Under the pieces are notes generated by a model. The model did not search any database, had not been told where the DNA came from, and saw only the letters and a program-made list of their open reading frames with translations. From Chryseobacterium gleum (GTDB lineage: Bacteria; Bacteroidota; Bacteroidia; Flavobacteriales_D; Sanyastnellaceae): a stretch of 11,590 nt of DNA. The position numbers and the translations under genes were made by a program. Below are positions 1 through 7,088 of this stretch, one piece after another (the first letter of the stretch is position 1; every line of letters begins with the position of its first letter). The stretch spans positions 1 through 11,590 of the forward strand of contig CAMCUG010000027.1 in assembly GCA_945878835.1 (NCBI GenBank), in the 5' to 3' direction.

Positions 1-2336
1 GGAGCCTTTTTCGGCGCAGGCTTTCTCGACGCGGCTTTTTTTGTTGCCTGCTCCATCTGCTCTTCCATTATCTGCTGAGCATCTGGCCAAGAAATATCAT
101 CGGCCTTGGCACCCTTTGGTAGTTTGAAATTCAAATTCCCCGATTTCAAATAGGCTCCAAAACGACCATTGATAATTTGGACACTTTCATCTTCGGCAAA
201 AGTCTTCAAAAGATTTGCATTCACACCGTTGATTTTATCGTCAACCAGTTTGATTGCTCTTTCCAAATCAATGGTGAACGGGTCATCTCCTTCCTTTACA
301 CGAAGAGAAGCGTATGTCGATTTAAATTTCACATATGGACCGAAACGTCCGATGCCCACAACAATTTTTTCTCCGTTCCACTCGCCAAGGTTACGCGGCA
401 TCTTAAATAAATCCAAAGCTTCCTCTAGAGTTATGGTATTGATACTTTGCCCCGGACGAAGCGACGCGAATTTCTTCTCCTCTTCTTCAGCCGCTCCCAA
501 CTGAATCATCGGACCGAATCTTCCAATACGCGCTATAATTGGTTTTCCAGTTGCTGGGTCATCTCCGAGAAAACGCTCACCGGAAGCACGAGCAGCCTCG
601 TTCATTGTCTTCGTTACATTTTCATGGAATGGATTGTAGAATGTGCGAAGCATTTCTTTCCAATCTAATTCACCCTGAGCAATAATATCGAACTCTTCCT
701 CAACTTTCGCTGTGAATTCAGTGTCAAGAATGGACACGAAGTTTTCCACCAAGAAGTCATTCACTACACGTCCAATGTCTGTTGGAAATAACTTTGATTT
801 TTCCGCTCCGGTATTCTCAGTTTTCGTTTCTGACGTAATGTTTTTATTGGCCAAGGTATGCACCGCATATGAACGCGCTTTTCCCTCCAGGTCTTGCTTC
901 ACCACATAGGTTCGGGCTTGTATCGTGTTAATTGTTGAAGCATATGTCGAAGGTCTTCCAATGCCCAACTCTTCCATTTTCTTCACCAAACTTGCTTCAC
1001 TGAATCGTGCAGGTTTCTGCGTGAATTTTTCCTGAGCAACCATAGCTCTCAGGTCTAGCATTTGCCCTTCGTGCAATGGAGGAAGAACACCACTTTCATC
1101 TGATTCTTCTTCGTCTGTACCTTCGGCATACACTTTCAAGAATCCTTGGAATTTCACAACTTGTCCTCTTGCAACTAGCGTTTCGGTTCGGGTTGAAATG
1201 TTCACATGTGCGGTTGTGTTCTCCAGTTGAGCATCGGCCATTTGACTCGCCAATGTTCTCTTCCAGATTAATTCATAGAGTCTTTTTTCGTTGGTGTCTC
1301 CGTCAACGGTTTTAACCGCCATATTGGTTGGACGAATGGCTTCGTGCGCTTCCTGCGCGCCTTTTTTCGATTTGAATACTCTTGGAAATGCATACTCTTT
1401 TCCATAACTCGTTTCAATCTCATTCTTCGCCGCATCCCTTGCGAAATCTGACAAGTTCATACTGTCAGTTCTCATATAGGTAATCTTTCCGCTCTCATAT
1501 AATTTCTGTGCAACCGTCATGGTCGCCTTCACAGACATACCCAATTTTCTTCCCGCCTCCTGTTGAAGGGTTGAAGTAGTGAATGGCGCTGCTGGGGATT
1601 TTGTTCCAGGCTTCATCTCTAAAGAAGCAATCGCAAATTCTGCTTCTTTGCAATCTTCTAAGAATGACTGAGCAGCAGTTCCATCTGAAATTCTCCCATT
1701 ATAATCTGCCTTCAAAACGGCATCTGGCAAATTGAAGGTGGCGCGAATTCCGAAATAAGCAGAGGAGTTGAAGGCTTCAATCTCGCGCTCTCTTTCTACA
1801 ATTAATCTCACGGTGACACTTTGTACACGTCCGGCACTCAATGACGGACCAACCTTTCTCCACAAAACCGGAGAAAGTTCAAATCCTACTATTCTATCTA
1901 ATATTCTTCTTGCTTGCTGCGCATTCACCAAGTCCATATCTATGGTTCTTGGTTTTTCCATTGCCGCTAGGATTGCACTTTTTGTGATTTCGGAAAAAAC
2001 AATGCGTTTGGTTTTACTCTCATCGATTTTCATTGCCTCTAACAAATGCCAAGAAATAGCCTCTCCCTCGCGGTCCTCATCCGTCGCTAACCAGACAAAC
2101 TTATTGTCCTTAATTGCCTCTTTCGCCAATTTCTTTAGTTCAGCGACCACTTTTTCAGAATCTGGATAAACAACGTAAGTCACATCGAAATTTCCGTCAG
2201 CGCTTACTGCGAAATTATTCTTTGGCAAATCACGAACGTGGCCAATACTAGCCTTCACAACGTAGTCGCTTCCGAGGTATCCTTCGATGGTTTTCGCCTT
2301 TGCAGGGGACTCTACTATAACAAGATTTTTAGCCAT
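1..2336 (-). CDS. topA: DNA topoisomerase I, type IA (3'-end of gene cut by window edge)
   Basis: TopA relaxes negatively supercoiled DNA by cutting one strand through a 5'-phosphotyrosyl intermediate. The reverse strand reads MAKNLVIVESPAKAKTIEGY from position 2336 and stays open for 778 codons to the left edge, so the stop codon is missing. The Toprim domain is at the N-terminus: Glu9 in the IVESPAKAKT motif and Asp86-Glu87-Asp88 (ATDEDREGEA) for Mg2+ binding. The catalytic tyrosine is Tyr287 in YMRTDS, followed by a typical QEAHEAIRPT motif. The C-terminal third contains no cysteine, so the zinc fingers of the E. coli enzyme are absent. It has instead three GRFG repeats, at about residues 605, 663 and 724, and a Lys/Ala-rich tail (ATKKAASRKPAPKKA) running into the edge. 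This is the usual Bacteroidota arrangement. It is transcribed divergently from miaB. Several open frames on the opposite strand are shadows of this gene. Confidence 0.97.
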   Translation of the reverse strand, partial: MAKNLVIVESPAKAKTIEGYLGSDYVVKASIGHVRDLPKNNFAVSADGNFDVTYVVYPDSEKVVAELKKLAKEAIKDNKFVWLATDEDREGEAISWHLLEAMKIDESKTKRIVFSEITKSAILAAMEKPRTIDMDLVNAQQARRILDRIVGFELSPVLWRKVGPSLSAGRVQSVTVRLIVEREREIEAFNSSAYFGIRATFNLPDAVLKADYNGRISDGTAAQSFLEDCKEAEFAIASLEMKPGTKSPAAPFTTSTLQQEAGRKLGMSVKATMTVAQKLYESGKITYMRTDSMNLSDFARDAAKNEIETSYGKEYAFPRVFKSKKGAQEAHEAIRPTNMAVKTVDGDTNEKRLYELIWKRTLASQMADAQLENTTAHVNISTRTETLVARGQVVKFQGFLKVYAEGTDEEESDESGVLPPLHEGQMLDLRAMVAQEKFTQKPARFSEASLVKKMEELGIGRPSTYASTINTIQARTYVVKQDLEGKARSYAVHTLANKNITSETKTENTGAEKSKLFPTDIGRVVNDFLVENFVSILDTEFTAKVEEEFDIIAQGELDWKEMLRTFYNPFHENVTKTMNEAARASGERFLGDDPATGKPIIARIGRFGPMIQLGAAEEEEKKFASLRPGQSINTITLEEALDLFKMPRNLGEWNGEKIVVGIGRFGPYVKFKSTYASLRVKEGDDPFTIDLERAIKLVDDKINGVNANLLKTFAEDESVQIINGRFGAYLKSGNLNFKLPKGAKADDISWPDAQQIMEEQMEQATKKAASRKPAPKKA

Positions 2337-2356
2337 ATTTTGTTTTTGAATTGCGG

Positions 2357-2364
2357 CAAAGGTA
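2357..2364 (-). promoter_or_regulatory. Candidate topA promoter, -7 box TACCTTTG
   Basis: The reverse strand reads TACCTTTG here, a perfect match to the Bacteroidota -7 consensus TAnnTTTG, about 20 bases before the topA ATG. A TTTG lies 22 bases further upstream (minus strand, opposite 2387-2390), slightly more than the usual 19-21 spacing for the -33 element. The predicted leader is very short, about 15 nt. The match is seen in the sequence; promoter activity is inferred. Confidence 0.55.
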
Positions 2365-2411
2365 TATGCATTTATCCGTTAGTATCCAAATTGGTTATGC
2401 GATTAGATATG

Positions 2412-2429
2412 CTATTTCTATAGAAATAG
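2412..2429. promoter_or_regulatory. 18-bp perfect palindrome in the topA-miaB divergent region
   Basis: The sequence CTATTTCTATAGAAATAG is identical to its reverse complement with no mismatch and no spacer. It lies just upstream of the miaB -7 box, in the spacer where sigma would sit between -33 and -7, and about 75 bases upstream of the topA start. That placement suits an operator for a dimeric regulator. It is AT-rich and has no T-run, so it is unlikely to be a terminator. The binding protein is unknown. Confidence 0.5.
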
Positions 2430-2431
2430 AT

Positions 2432-2439
2432 TATTTTTG
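2432..2439 (+). promoter_or_regulatory. Candidate miaB promoter, -7 box TATTTTTG
   Basis: TATTTTTG matches the Bacteroidota TAnnTTTG -7 consensus and would start transcription near 2446, about 20 nt before the GTG start of miaB. No clear TTTG -33 element lies at the usual distance; the 18-bp palindrome occupies that spacer instead. T-rich matches of this kind can arise by chance. Confidence 0.45.
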
Positions 2440-2465
2440 CACACTAATCAAAACAGCCAGACACT

Positions 2466-3902
2466 GTGGAAGAAAAACAAATTGACGAGACAAGACAGGG
2501 GGAATTTTTTGAAATTTCGACTCCCATAATTACGAATAAGCCGCAAAAAAAACTCTTGCTCGAGAGTTACGGTTGCCAAATGAATTTTGCTGACTCCGAG
2601 ATTATAGCCTCTATTATGGCGCAAGAAGGATTCACCACAACACGCGATGTTGAAGAGGCCGATTTAGTGCTCCTAAACACTTGCGCCATTCGCGATAACG
2701 CAGAACAACGCATTCGCGGAAGACTTGAATTTTTAAATTCAGTAAAAAAACGCAAACCAGCAATGATGGTAGGCGTGCTCGGTTGTATGGCCGAACGTTT
2801 GCGTGAACAACTCCTGGAAGAAGAAAAGCTCGTCGACATGGTTGTTGGCCCCGATGCTTACCGTGATTTACCTCGACTCGTTTCTCAAGTGGAACACGGA
2901 AGCAAAGCCGTAAACGTTTTGCTAAGCCGTGAAGAAACCTATGGTGAAATTACTCCGGTTCGCTTGGACAGCAATGGTGTGACTGCATACATCTCCATTA
3001 TGCGCGGATGCGATAACATGTGTTCCTTTTGTGTAGTTCCATTTACGCGTGGAAGAGAGCGCAGCCGAGATCCGAAAAGCATTGTTGAAGAAGCCACCGA
3101 TCTTTTCAATCGCGGCTACAGAGAAGTAACCCTTCTAGGTCAAAATGTGGACAGTTATAAATGGAACATCACAGCAAAAGGAGAAATTATTGAAGCGAAC
3201 GAACCAACCGTGAATTTCGCTCAATTACTTGCGTCTGTTGCTGAAGTGAGTCCGAAGCTCCGATTGCGCTTTTCAACCAGTCATCCGAAAGACATGACCG
3301 ACGAAGTACTTATTGCCATGGCGAAATATGAAAACATTTGCGACTACATTCATTTGCCTGTTCAAAGTGGAAATTCAGTTGTGCTGAAGCGCATGAATCG
3401 CGGTTATACCCGTGAGTGGTACCTCGATCGTATTGCAGCTATTCGAAAGTACATGCCTGAATGTGCAATTAGCACAGATGTGATTACTGGGTTCTGCGAT
3501 GAGACAGATGAGGAGCATGCAGACACGCTTTCACTCATGGGGGAAGTTAAATACGACATGGCTTACATGTATAAATATTCAGAAAGACCTCGCACCTTGG
3601 CCGAAAGAAAATTCGAAGACAATATTTCGGAAGAAGTAAAAAGTCAACGCCTGAATGAAATCATTGCCATGCACATGTCCTGCGTTGCCGAACGAACAGC
3701 TGCCCATGTTGGTAAGCGACATAAAGTCTTAGTTGAGGGCGTTTCTAAAAAATCTCAAGAGCATTATTACGGACGCAACGGTCAGAACGTGGTGGTGGTT
3801 TTTCCGAAAAATGAAGCGAAAATGGGTCATTATGTGTGGGTAAACGCTCTTTCTGCGACTGCGGTGACACTTATTGGAGAAATTGACTCCTACATCGATT
3901 GA
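2466..3902 (+). CDS. miaB: tRNA-2-methylthio-N6-dimethylallyladenosine synthase (MiaB)
   Basis: MiaB is a radical-SAM enzyme that adds a methylthio group to i6A37 of tRNAs reading UNN codons, giving ms2i6A. The 478-residue length is normal for the family. The N-terminal UPF0004 domain holds the three cysteines of the auxiliary 4Fe-4S cluster: Cys37 (YGCQMN), Cys73 (NTCAIR) and Cys107 (GCMAE). The radical-SAM cluster is Cys182, Cys186 and Cys189 (GCDNMCSFC). The GQNVDSY segment at about 225-231 is MiaB-like rather than RimO-like. A TRAM RNA-binding domain occupies roughly residues 410-475. The start is GTG: a TAA in the same frame at 2445-2447 blocks any upstream start, and the next ATG falls inside the essential YGCQMN motif. 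It is divergent from topA; 64 bases separate it from the activator gene downstream. Confidence 0.97.
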   Translation: MEEKQIDETRQGEFFEISTPIITNKPQKKLLLESYGCQMNFADSEIIASIMAQEGFTTTRDVEEADLVLLNTCAIRDNAEQRIRGRLEFLNSVKKRKPAMMVGVLGCMAERLREQLLEEEKLVDMVVGPDAYRDLPRLVSQVEHGSKAVNVLLSREETYGEITPVRLDSNGVTAYISIMRGCDNMCSFCVVPFTRGRERSRDPKSIVEEATDLFNRGYREVTLLGQNVDSYKWNITAKGEIIEANEPTVNFAQLLASVAEVSPKLRLRFSTSHPKDMTDEVLIAMAKYENICDYIHLPVQSGNSVVLKRMNRGYTREWYLDRIAAIRKYMPECAISTDVITGFCDETDEEHADTLSLMGEVKYDMAYMYKYSERPRTLAERKFEDNISEEVKSQRLNEIIAMHMSCVAERTAAHVGKRHKVLVEGVSKKSQEHYYGRNGQNVVVVFPKNEAKMGHYVWVNALSATAVTLIGEIDSYID

Positions 3903-3911
3903 TTATTTAAC

Positions 3912-3926
3912 ATGACAGAATGTCAT
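3912..3926. promoter_or_regulatory. Inverted repeat ATGACA-GAA-TGTCAT upstream of the activator gene
   Basis: A perfect 6-bp inverted repeat with a 3-base spacer lies between the miaB stop codon and the -7 box at 3934. It covers the position where a -33 element would be expected. There is no T-run, so it does not look like a terminator. A repressor or activator site is the simplest reading, for instance for autoregulation of the downstream DNA-binding protein. This is inferred from position and symmetry only. Confidence 0.4.
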
Positions 3927-3933
3927 CTTAAAC

Positions 3934-3941
3934 TACCTTTG
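3934..3941 (+). promoter_or_regulatory. Candidate promoter for the activator-lptE operon, -7 box TACCTTTG
   Basis: TACCTTTG is a perfect TAnnTTTG match and is the same 8-mer as the proposed topA -7 box. Predicted transcription start is near 3948, giving a leader of about 19 nt before the ATG at 3967. A -33 TTTG is not evident; the inverted repeat at 3912-3926 takes its place. Confidence 0.5.
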
Positions 3942-3966
3942 TTTAGTTCTTGACTAATCGGCAATT

Positions 3967-5196
3967 ATGGAAATTCAATCAGTAAAATCACGCTACGGAA
4001 TTATTGGCAATGCCCCGGCACTTAATCGTGCACTGGATATTGCCATGCAAGTTGCGGCAACGAACATGTCGGTATTAATTACCGGAGAGAGTGGCGTTGG
4101 AAAAGAAAGCATCCCGAAAATTATTCACCACCTGAGCTCTCGAAAGCACGGTCCGTACATAGCCGTTAACTGCGGAGCTATTCCCGAAGGAACTATAGAC
4201 AGTGAATTATTCGGACACGAGAAAGGATCTTTTACGGGAGCTCATGAAAGTCGAAAAGGATATTTTGAAGAAGCCAATGACGGGACTATTTTTCTCGACG
4301 AAGTTGCAGAACTTCCCTTGGGCACTCAAGTTCGGTTGTTGCGTGTTTTAGAAACAGGCGAATTCATTCGCGTGGGTTCTTCTAGGGTTCAAAAAACGAA
4401 TGTGCGTGTCGTTGCGGCAACCAACGTAAATTTCGCGCAAGCTATTCAAAACGGGAAATTCCGAGACGACCTTTATTACAGATTGAATCAAGTTCCGATT
4501 TTCATGCCCTCGCTCCGTGAACGTGGAGCCGATATTGAACTGTTGTTCAAAAAATTCGCAACAGATTTTGCTGAACGTTATCGCATCCCTGTTCTTCAAC
4601 TCACTGACGCTGGAGTGAACGCCCTTAGAGAGTATCGCTGGCCTGGAAATATCCGTCAACTTAAAAACATTACGGAACAAATTAGTATTCTCGAAACAGA
4701 ACGTGTCGTTTCTCCCGAATTGCTCATACGCTACCTTCCGCAGGACATGGCAACGAACAAGCCTGTATTCATGGGCGGTAAGGGTGGAAACGATTATAGC
4801 GAAAGAGAAATATTATACAAGGTTTTGTTCGACATGCGCAACGATTTGACCGACCTCAAAAAGCTCGTCCTTGGTGTGATTCAAAACGAGAGTGGTTTTG
4901 ATAACTCCGATGAAAACGAAGCCTTATTTCAAAAAGTTTTTGAATCCGATGAGCATAAAAATTCAGACTTGCCCGTTCGCATGACTCCTCAAAGTAATAT
5001 CATACATTTGGGAAGTGGAAATAGCAGCGAAGAAGAAGAAGTTGAAGAATCACTTTCATTGAGTCAAACAGAAAAAGACTTGATCAAAAAAGCGCTTCAG
5101 AAGCACAGAAACCGACGTAAATATGCCGCGCAAGAACTTGGGATTTCAGAACGCACGTTGTACAGAAAAATTAAAGAATACGATTTAGGTAAATGA
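3967..5196 (+). CDS. Sigma-54-type AAA+ transcriptional activator, no receiver domain, Fis-type HTH
   Basis: This is a bacterial enhancer-binding protein of the kind that uses ATP hydrolysis to remodel sigma-54 RNA polymerase. The AAA+ domain starts almost at once (about residues 10-235): Walker A GESGVGKE (40-47), sigma-54 contact loop GSFTGA (87-92, usually GAFTGA), Walker B TIFLDE (107-112), sensor I around ATN (151-153), arginine-finger region FRDDLYYRL (165-173) and sensor II WPGNIR (225-230). A less conserved linker follows (about 260-365), including an acidic SSEEEEVEES stretch. The C-terminus is a Fis-type helix-turn-helix with AAQELGISERTLYRKIKEY (387-405). No receiver, GAF or PAS domain is present, so the 409-residue protein resembles PspF in layout. 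Its stop overlaps the lptE start in ATGA, implying translational coupling. Which promoters it controls is unknown. Confidence 0.92.
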   Translation: MEIQSVKSRYGIIGNAPALNRALDIAMQVAATNMSVLITGESGVGKESIPKIIHHLSSRKHGPYIAVNCGAIPEGTIDSELFGHEKGSFTGAHESRKGYFEEANDGTIFLDEVAELPLGTQVRLLRVLETGEFIRVGSSRVQKTNVRVVAATNVNFAQAIQNGKFRDDLYYRLNQVPIFMPSLRERGADIELLFKKFATDFAERYRIPVLQLTDAGVNALREYRWPGNIRQLKNITEQISILETERVVSPELLIRYLPQDMATNKPVFMGGKGGNDYSEREILYKVLFDMRNDLTDLKKLVLGVIQNESGFDNSDENEALFQKVFESDEHKNSDLPVRMTPQSNIIHLGSGNSSEEEEVEESLSLSQTEKDLIKKALQKHRNRRKYAAQELGISERTLYRKIKEYDLGK

Positions 5197-5693
5197 AAAA
5201 ATCTACCGTTGGACTGCTGCTTGTAATGCTTCTTTTCGCTTCCTGCGAGATAAGATATTCCTTTAGTGGCGGTCAATTCAGCGGAGCAAAGACTTTTTCT
5301 GTGTCTTATTTGAAACCGCAAACAGCGCTTGCCTCTCCGACCTATTCTCAAAGATTAACAGAGAATTTCAAAGACGTGATGCTTTCGCAAAGTCCACTTT
5401 CCTTGAGTGAAACAAATGGCGACTTGCAATTTGAAGGAAGTGTTACAAATTACGTGGTTGCACCAATGGCTATTCAAAGCAACGAAACGGCTTCATTGAC
5501 AAGACTCTCCATTACAGTTAAAATAAAATACACGAATACATTAGAGCCTGATTTGAATTTTGAGAAATCATTCACGAAATTCGCAGACTTCGCGGCAACT
5601 GAAAGTTTATTCGCTGTTCAAGAAGATCTGTGGAAGCAGATCAACGATCAGCTCGCTCAAGAAATATATAACGCTAGTGTAGGCAATTGGTAA
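5193..5693 (+). CDS. lptE: LptE-family outer-membrane lipoprotein (LPS assembly)
   Basis: LptE plugs the LptD barrel and helps insert lipopolysaccharide into the outer leaflet of the outer membrane. The 166-residue product begins with a lipoprotein signal peptide: MKKS, a hydrophobic stretch, then lipobox LFASC with the lipidated Cys18. The segment after the cysteine (about 21-40, IRYSFSGGQFSGAKTFSVSY) and a mid-region predicted to be beta-rich fit the Bacteroidota LptE family; Bacteroidota members commonly have this YSFSG...GAKT start. The gene overlaps the upstream activator by 4 bases (ATGA), and its TAA stop shares a base with the next ATG. No LptD gene is in the window. The family call is firm; orthology to E. 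coli LptE rests on family knowledge, as sequence identity is low. Confidence 0.85.
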   Translation: MKKSTVGLLLVMLLFASCEIRYSFSGGQFSGAKTFSVSYLKPQTALASPTYSQRLTENFKDVMLSQSPLSLSETNGDLQFEGSVTNYVVAPMAIQSNETASLTRLSITVKIKYTNTLEPDLNFEKSFTKFADFAATESLFAVQEDLWKQINDQLAQEIYNASVGNW

Positions 5694-6661
5694 TGGAAAA
5701 CACACAATTCAATGAGCTCTTGAAGTCGCCACATTTGCTGGCTTCTATGCCTATTGAAGAACTGGAAGACCTTACTAAAAACTATCCTTGGTTCAGTTTA
5801 GCGCATTCGTATTTAGCGAAAGCATATCAGGAAAACAAAAGTCACAAGACTTCCGGACAGATCGCCCTAGCCTCTACCCTTCATTCCAATAGAACATGGC
5901 TTTACGGTTTTTTGAAAGAGCCCATTCTTCAGAAGCAAACCCAGACTGAAATTGCCGATACCCTTCCAACCGAAACAATTACAGAGACGGTTGTTGAAGT
6001 TACTCCAAGCGCAGCAGCACCATCAAACACGTTGGCTGAATTGGCGGCATCGATGATGGAAGAGCTAGAACCAGATGTAAGAGAAGTTAAGAGAGGGGAA
6101 AAACCAGAGGTAAGAGAAGTTAAGAGAGGGGAAGAACCGGAGGTAAGAGATTTAGATTTTTTAGATAAATCAATTTTAGCAACCGCTGTTTCGAGTTCGA
6201 TATTTTTAGAGGTGAGTGAGGATGTTGCGGAACAAGATTCTGCGAAAGATGCCATGCAAGATTCTGCGAAAGATTTTGCGCAAAGTGCTTCGCAAGGTCC
6301 TGCGGAAGGTGGAGAGAGCGAGGCTTTGTTCACTTGGTTGAGGAGTGTGAGTGACGATGAAGGAGAATCAGAAACAGAAACAACAGCGACTGTTCAGCCG
6401 TCGGTGGATTTGATAGAGAAATTCATTGCTACTGCACCGCGCATTACGCCGGGTAAGGTTGAACAATACACGGGTGTCAGTTTTGCGAAAGAAAGTTTGG
6501 AAGAAAATTTCGATTGGGTTACTGAGACCATGGCGAAATTGTATGCAGCGCAAGGAAAAATAGACCGTGCACGTAAGGCCTACAAGCGCCTGATTGAACT
6601 TCATCCTGAGAAAAAAATTCACTTCGAAAATCAACTAAAAATCCTAAACCAAAGAAAATAG
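5693..6661 (+). CDS. Bacteroidota-type uncharacterised protein with C-terminal TPR-like motif
   Basis: The product has 322 residues and no signal peptide, so it is probably cytoplasmic. I chose ATG 5693, which overlaps the lptE stop in TAATG; a TTG two codons earlier is possible but less likely. The N-terminal 75 residues (SPHLLASMPIEELEDLTKNY, then YPWFSLAHSYLAKAY and a helical stretch ending TWLYGFL) and the C-terminal 85 residues (LIEKFIATAPRI, then VTETMAKLYAAQGKIDRARK and AYKRLIELHPEKK) resemble conserved ends of a Bacteroidota family. The C-terminus looks like a single TPR helix pair. Between them lies a low-complexity acidic region (about 85-235) with two internal tandem repeats: 11-residue units VREVKRGE(K/E)PE at 129-150 and 8-residue units QDSAKDxx at 181-196. 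The function is unknown. Co-transcription with lptE suggests an envelope-related role, but that is inference. Confidence 0.8.
   Translation: MENTQFNELLKSPHLLASMPIEELEDLTKNYPWFSLAHSYLAKAYQENKSHKTSGQIALASTLHSNRTWLYGFLKEPILQKQTQTEIADTLPTETITETVVEVTPSAAAPSNTLAELAASMMEELEPDVREVKRGEKPEVREVKRGEEPEVRDLDFLDKSILATAVSSSIFLEVSEDVAEQDSAKDAMQDSAKDFAQSASQGPAEGGESEALFTWLRSVSDDEGESETETTATVQPSVDLIEKFIATAPRITPGKVEQYTGVSFAKESLEENFDWVTETMAKLYAAQGKIDRARKAYKRLIELHPEKKIHFENQLKILNQRK
6077..6150 (+). repeat. 33-bp tandem repeat, 2.2 copies, inside the TPR-like gene
   Basis: Copy 1 (6077-6109) and copy 2 (6110-6142) differ at only 2 of 33 positions; a third copy is truncated after GTAAGAGA (6143-6150). The unit begins GTAAGAGAAGTT and is almost entirely purine on the plus strand. 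It keeps frame and encodes 11-residue units VREVKRGEKPE and VREVKRGEEPE. Near identity between copies indicates a recent duplication, probably by replication slippage. Confidence 0.9.
6233..6304 (+). repeat. 24-bp tandem repeat, 2 copies plus a degenerate third
   Basis: Copies at 6233-6256 and 6257-6280 share their first 18 bases exactly (CAAGATTCTGCGAAAGAT). A third unit at 6281-6304 matches copy 2 at 16 of 24 positions. They encode QDSAKDAM, QDSAKDFA and QSASQGPA in frame. This is independent in sequence from the 33-bp repeat about 80 bases upstream, so the same linker has expanded twice. Confidence 0.85.
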
Positions 6662-6671
6662 AGGTTCTTCC

Positions 6672-6701
6672 TTTGTTACTCCTTGAATTCGTGTATCTTT
6701 G
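6672..6701 (+). promoter_or_regulatory. secG promoter: TTTG (-33), N18, TATCTTTG (-7)
   Basis: TTTG at 6672-6675 and TATCTTTG at 6694-6701 give the best match in the window to the two-part Bacteroidota promoter (TTTG, about 19 bases, TAnnTTTG). Predicted transcription start is near 6708, about 17 nt before the secG ATG. It lies in the 63-bp gap after the TPR-like gene, so secG can be expressed apart from the lptE operon. Confidence 0.7.
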
Positions 6702-6724
6702 TGGTCCTCAAAATTTAACATATC

Positions 6725-7033
6725 ATGGTATTTATCGTAACAGTTTTAATCGTAATCGCAGCTCTCCTTCTTGGATTGGTGGTGTTAATTCAAAGTCCAA
6801 AAGGCGGCGGATTGTCAGCTGGCTTCGCAGGTAGCGCGCAAATTGGCGGAGTTAAGCGTACAGCAGACTTCTTAGAAAAAGCAACTTGGTACTTAGGCAT
6901 AGCCCTTTTTGTACTTTGTTTGGCTTCAACAAGCCTTTCAACTACAGCGCGTCCCGCTGCAGAAGATGAAGAACAAACAGAACAAACAGAAGGCGGTCAG
7001 CAACAAAGTGGTGACCAACAACAAGCACAATAA
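6725..7033 (+). CDS. secG: Preprotein translocase subunit SecG
   Basis: SecG is the small inner-membrane partner of SecYE that assists SecA-driven protein export. The 102-residue product has two hydrophobic segments (about residues 2-22 and 53-72) separated by the conserved cytoplasmic loop: [12 protein letters not shown] (23-34), a GGVKR stretch and [10 protein letters not shown] (49-58). The C-terminal 30 residues are acidic and Gln-rich ([20 protein letters not shown]), a common extension in Bacteroidota SecG. It has its own promoter and a strong terminator 20 bases after its stop codon, so it is probably monocistronic or receives read-through from lptE. Confidence 0.95.
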   Translation: MVFIVTVLIVIAALLLGLVVLIQSPKGGGLSAGFAGSAQIGGVKRTADFLEKATWYLGIALFVLCLASTSLSTTARPAAEDEEQTEQTEGGQQQSGDQQQAQ

Positions 7034-7053
7034 TTGTCATTATAGCATTTTTT

Positions 7054-7088
7054 AAATGTCAGTAATTCAAACTACTGACATTTTTTTT
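7054..7088 (+). terminator. Rho-independent terminator after secG
   Basis: AAATGTCAGTA (7054-7064) pairs perfectly with TACTGACATTT (7073-7083) as an 11-bp stem around an 8-base loop, and the T-run continues to 7088. It separates secG from groES. Confidence 0.88.

Noticed and set aside
169..2423. Several plus-strand open frames of 61-133 codons
   Set aside because: They lie opposite topA, whose conserved motifs are all on the minus strand; their translations show no family motif.
3903..3966. Terminator after miaB
   Set aside because: The only hairpin (3912-3926) is short and lacks a following T-run, so it reads better as an operator. Read-through into the activator is possible.
5687..5692. 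TTG start two codons upstream for the TPR-like protein
   Set aside because: The ATG in TAATG gives standard stop-start coupling with lptE; a TTG start is less likely.
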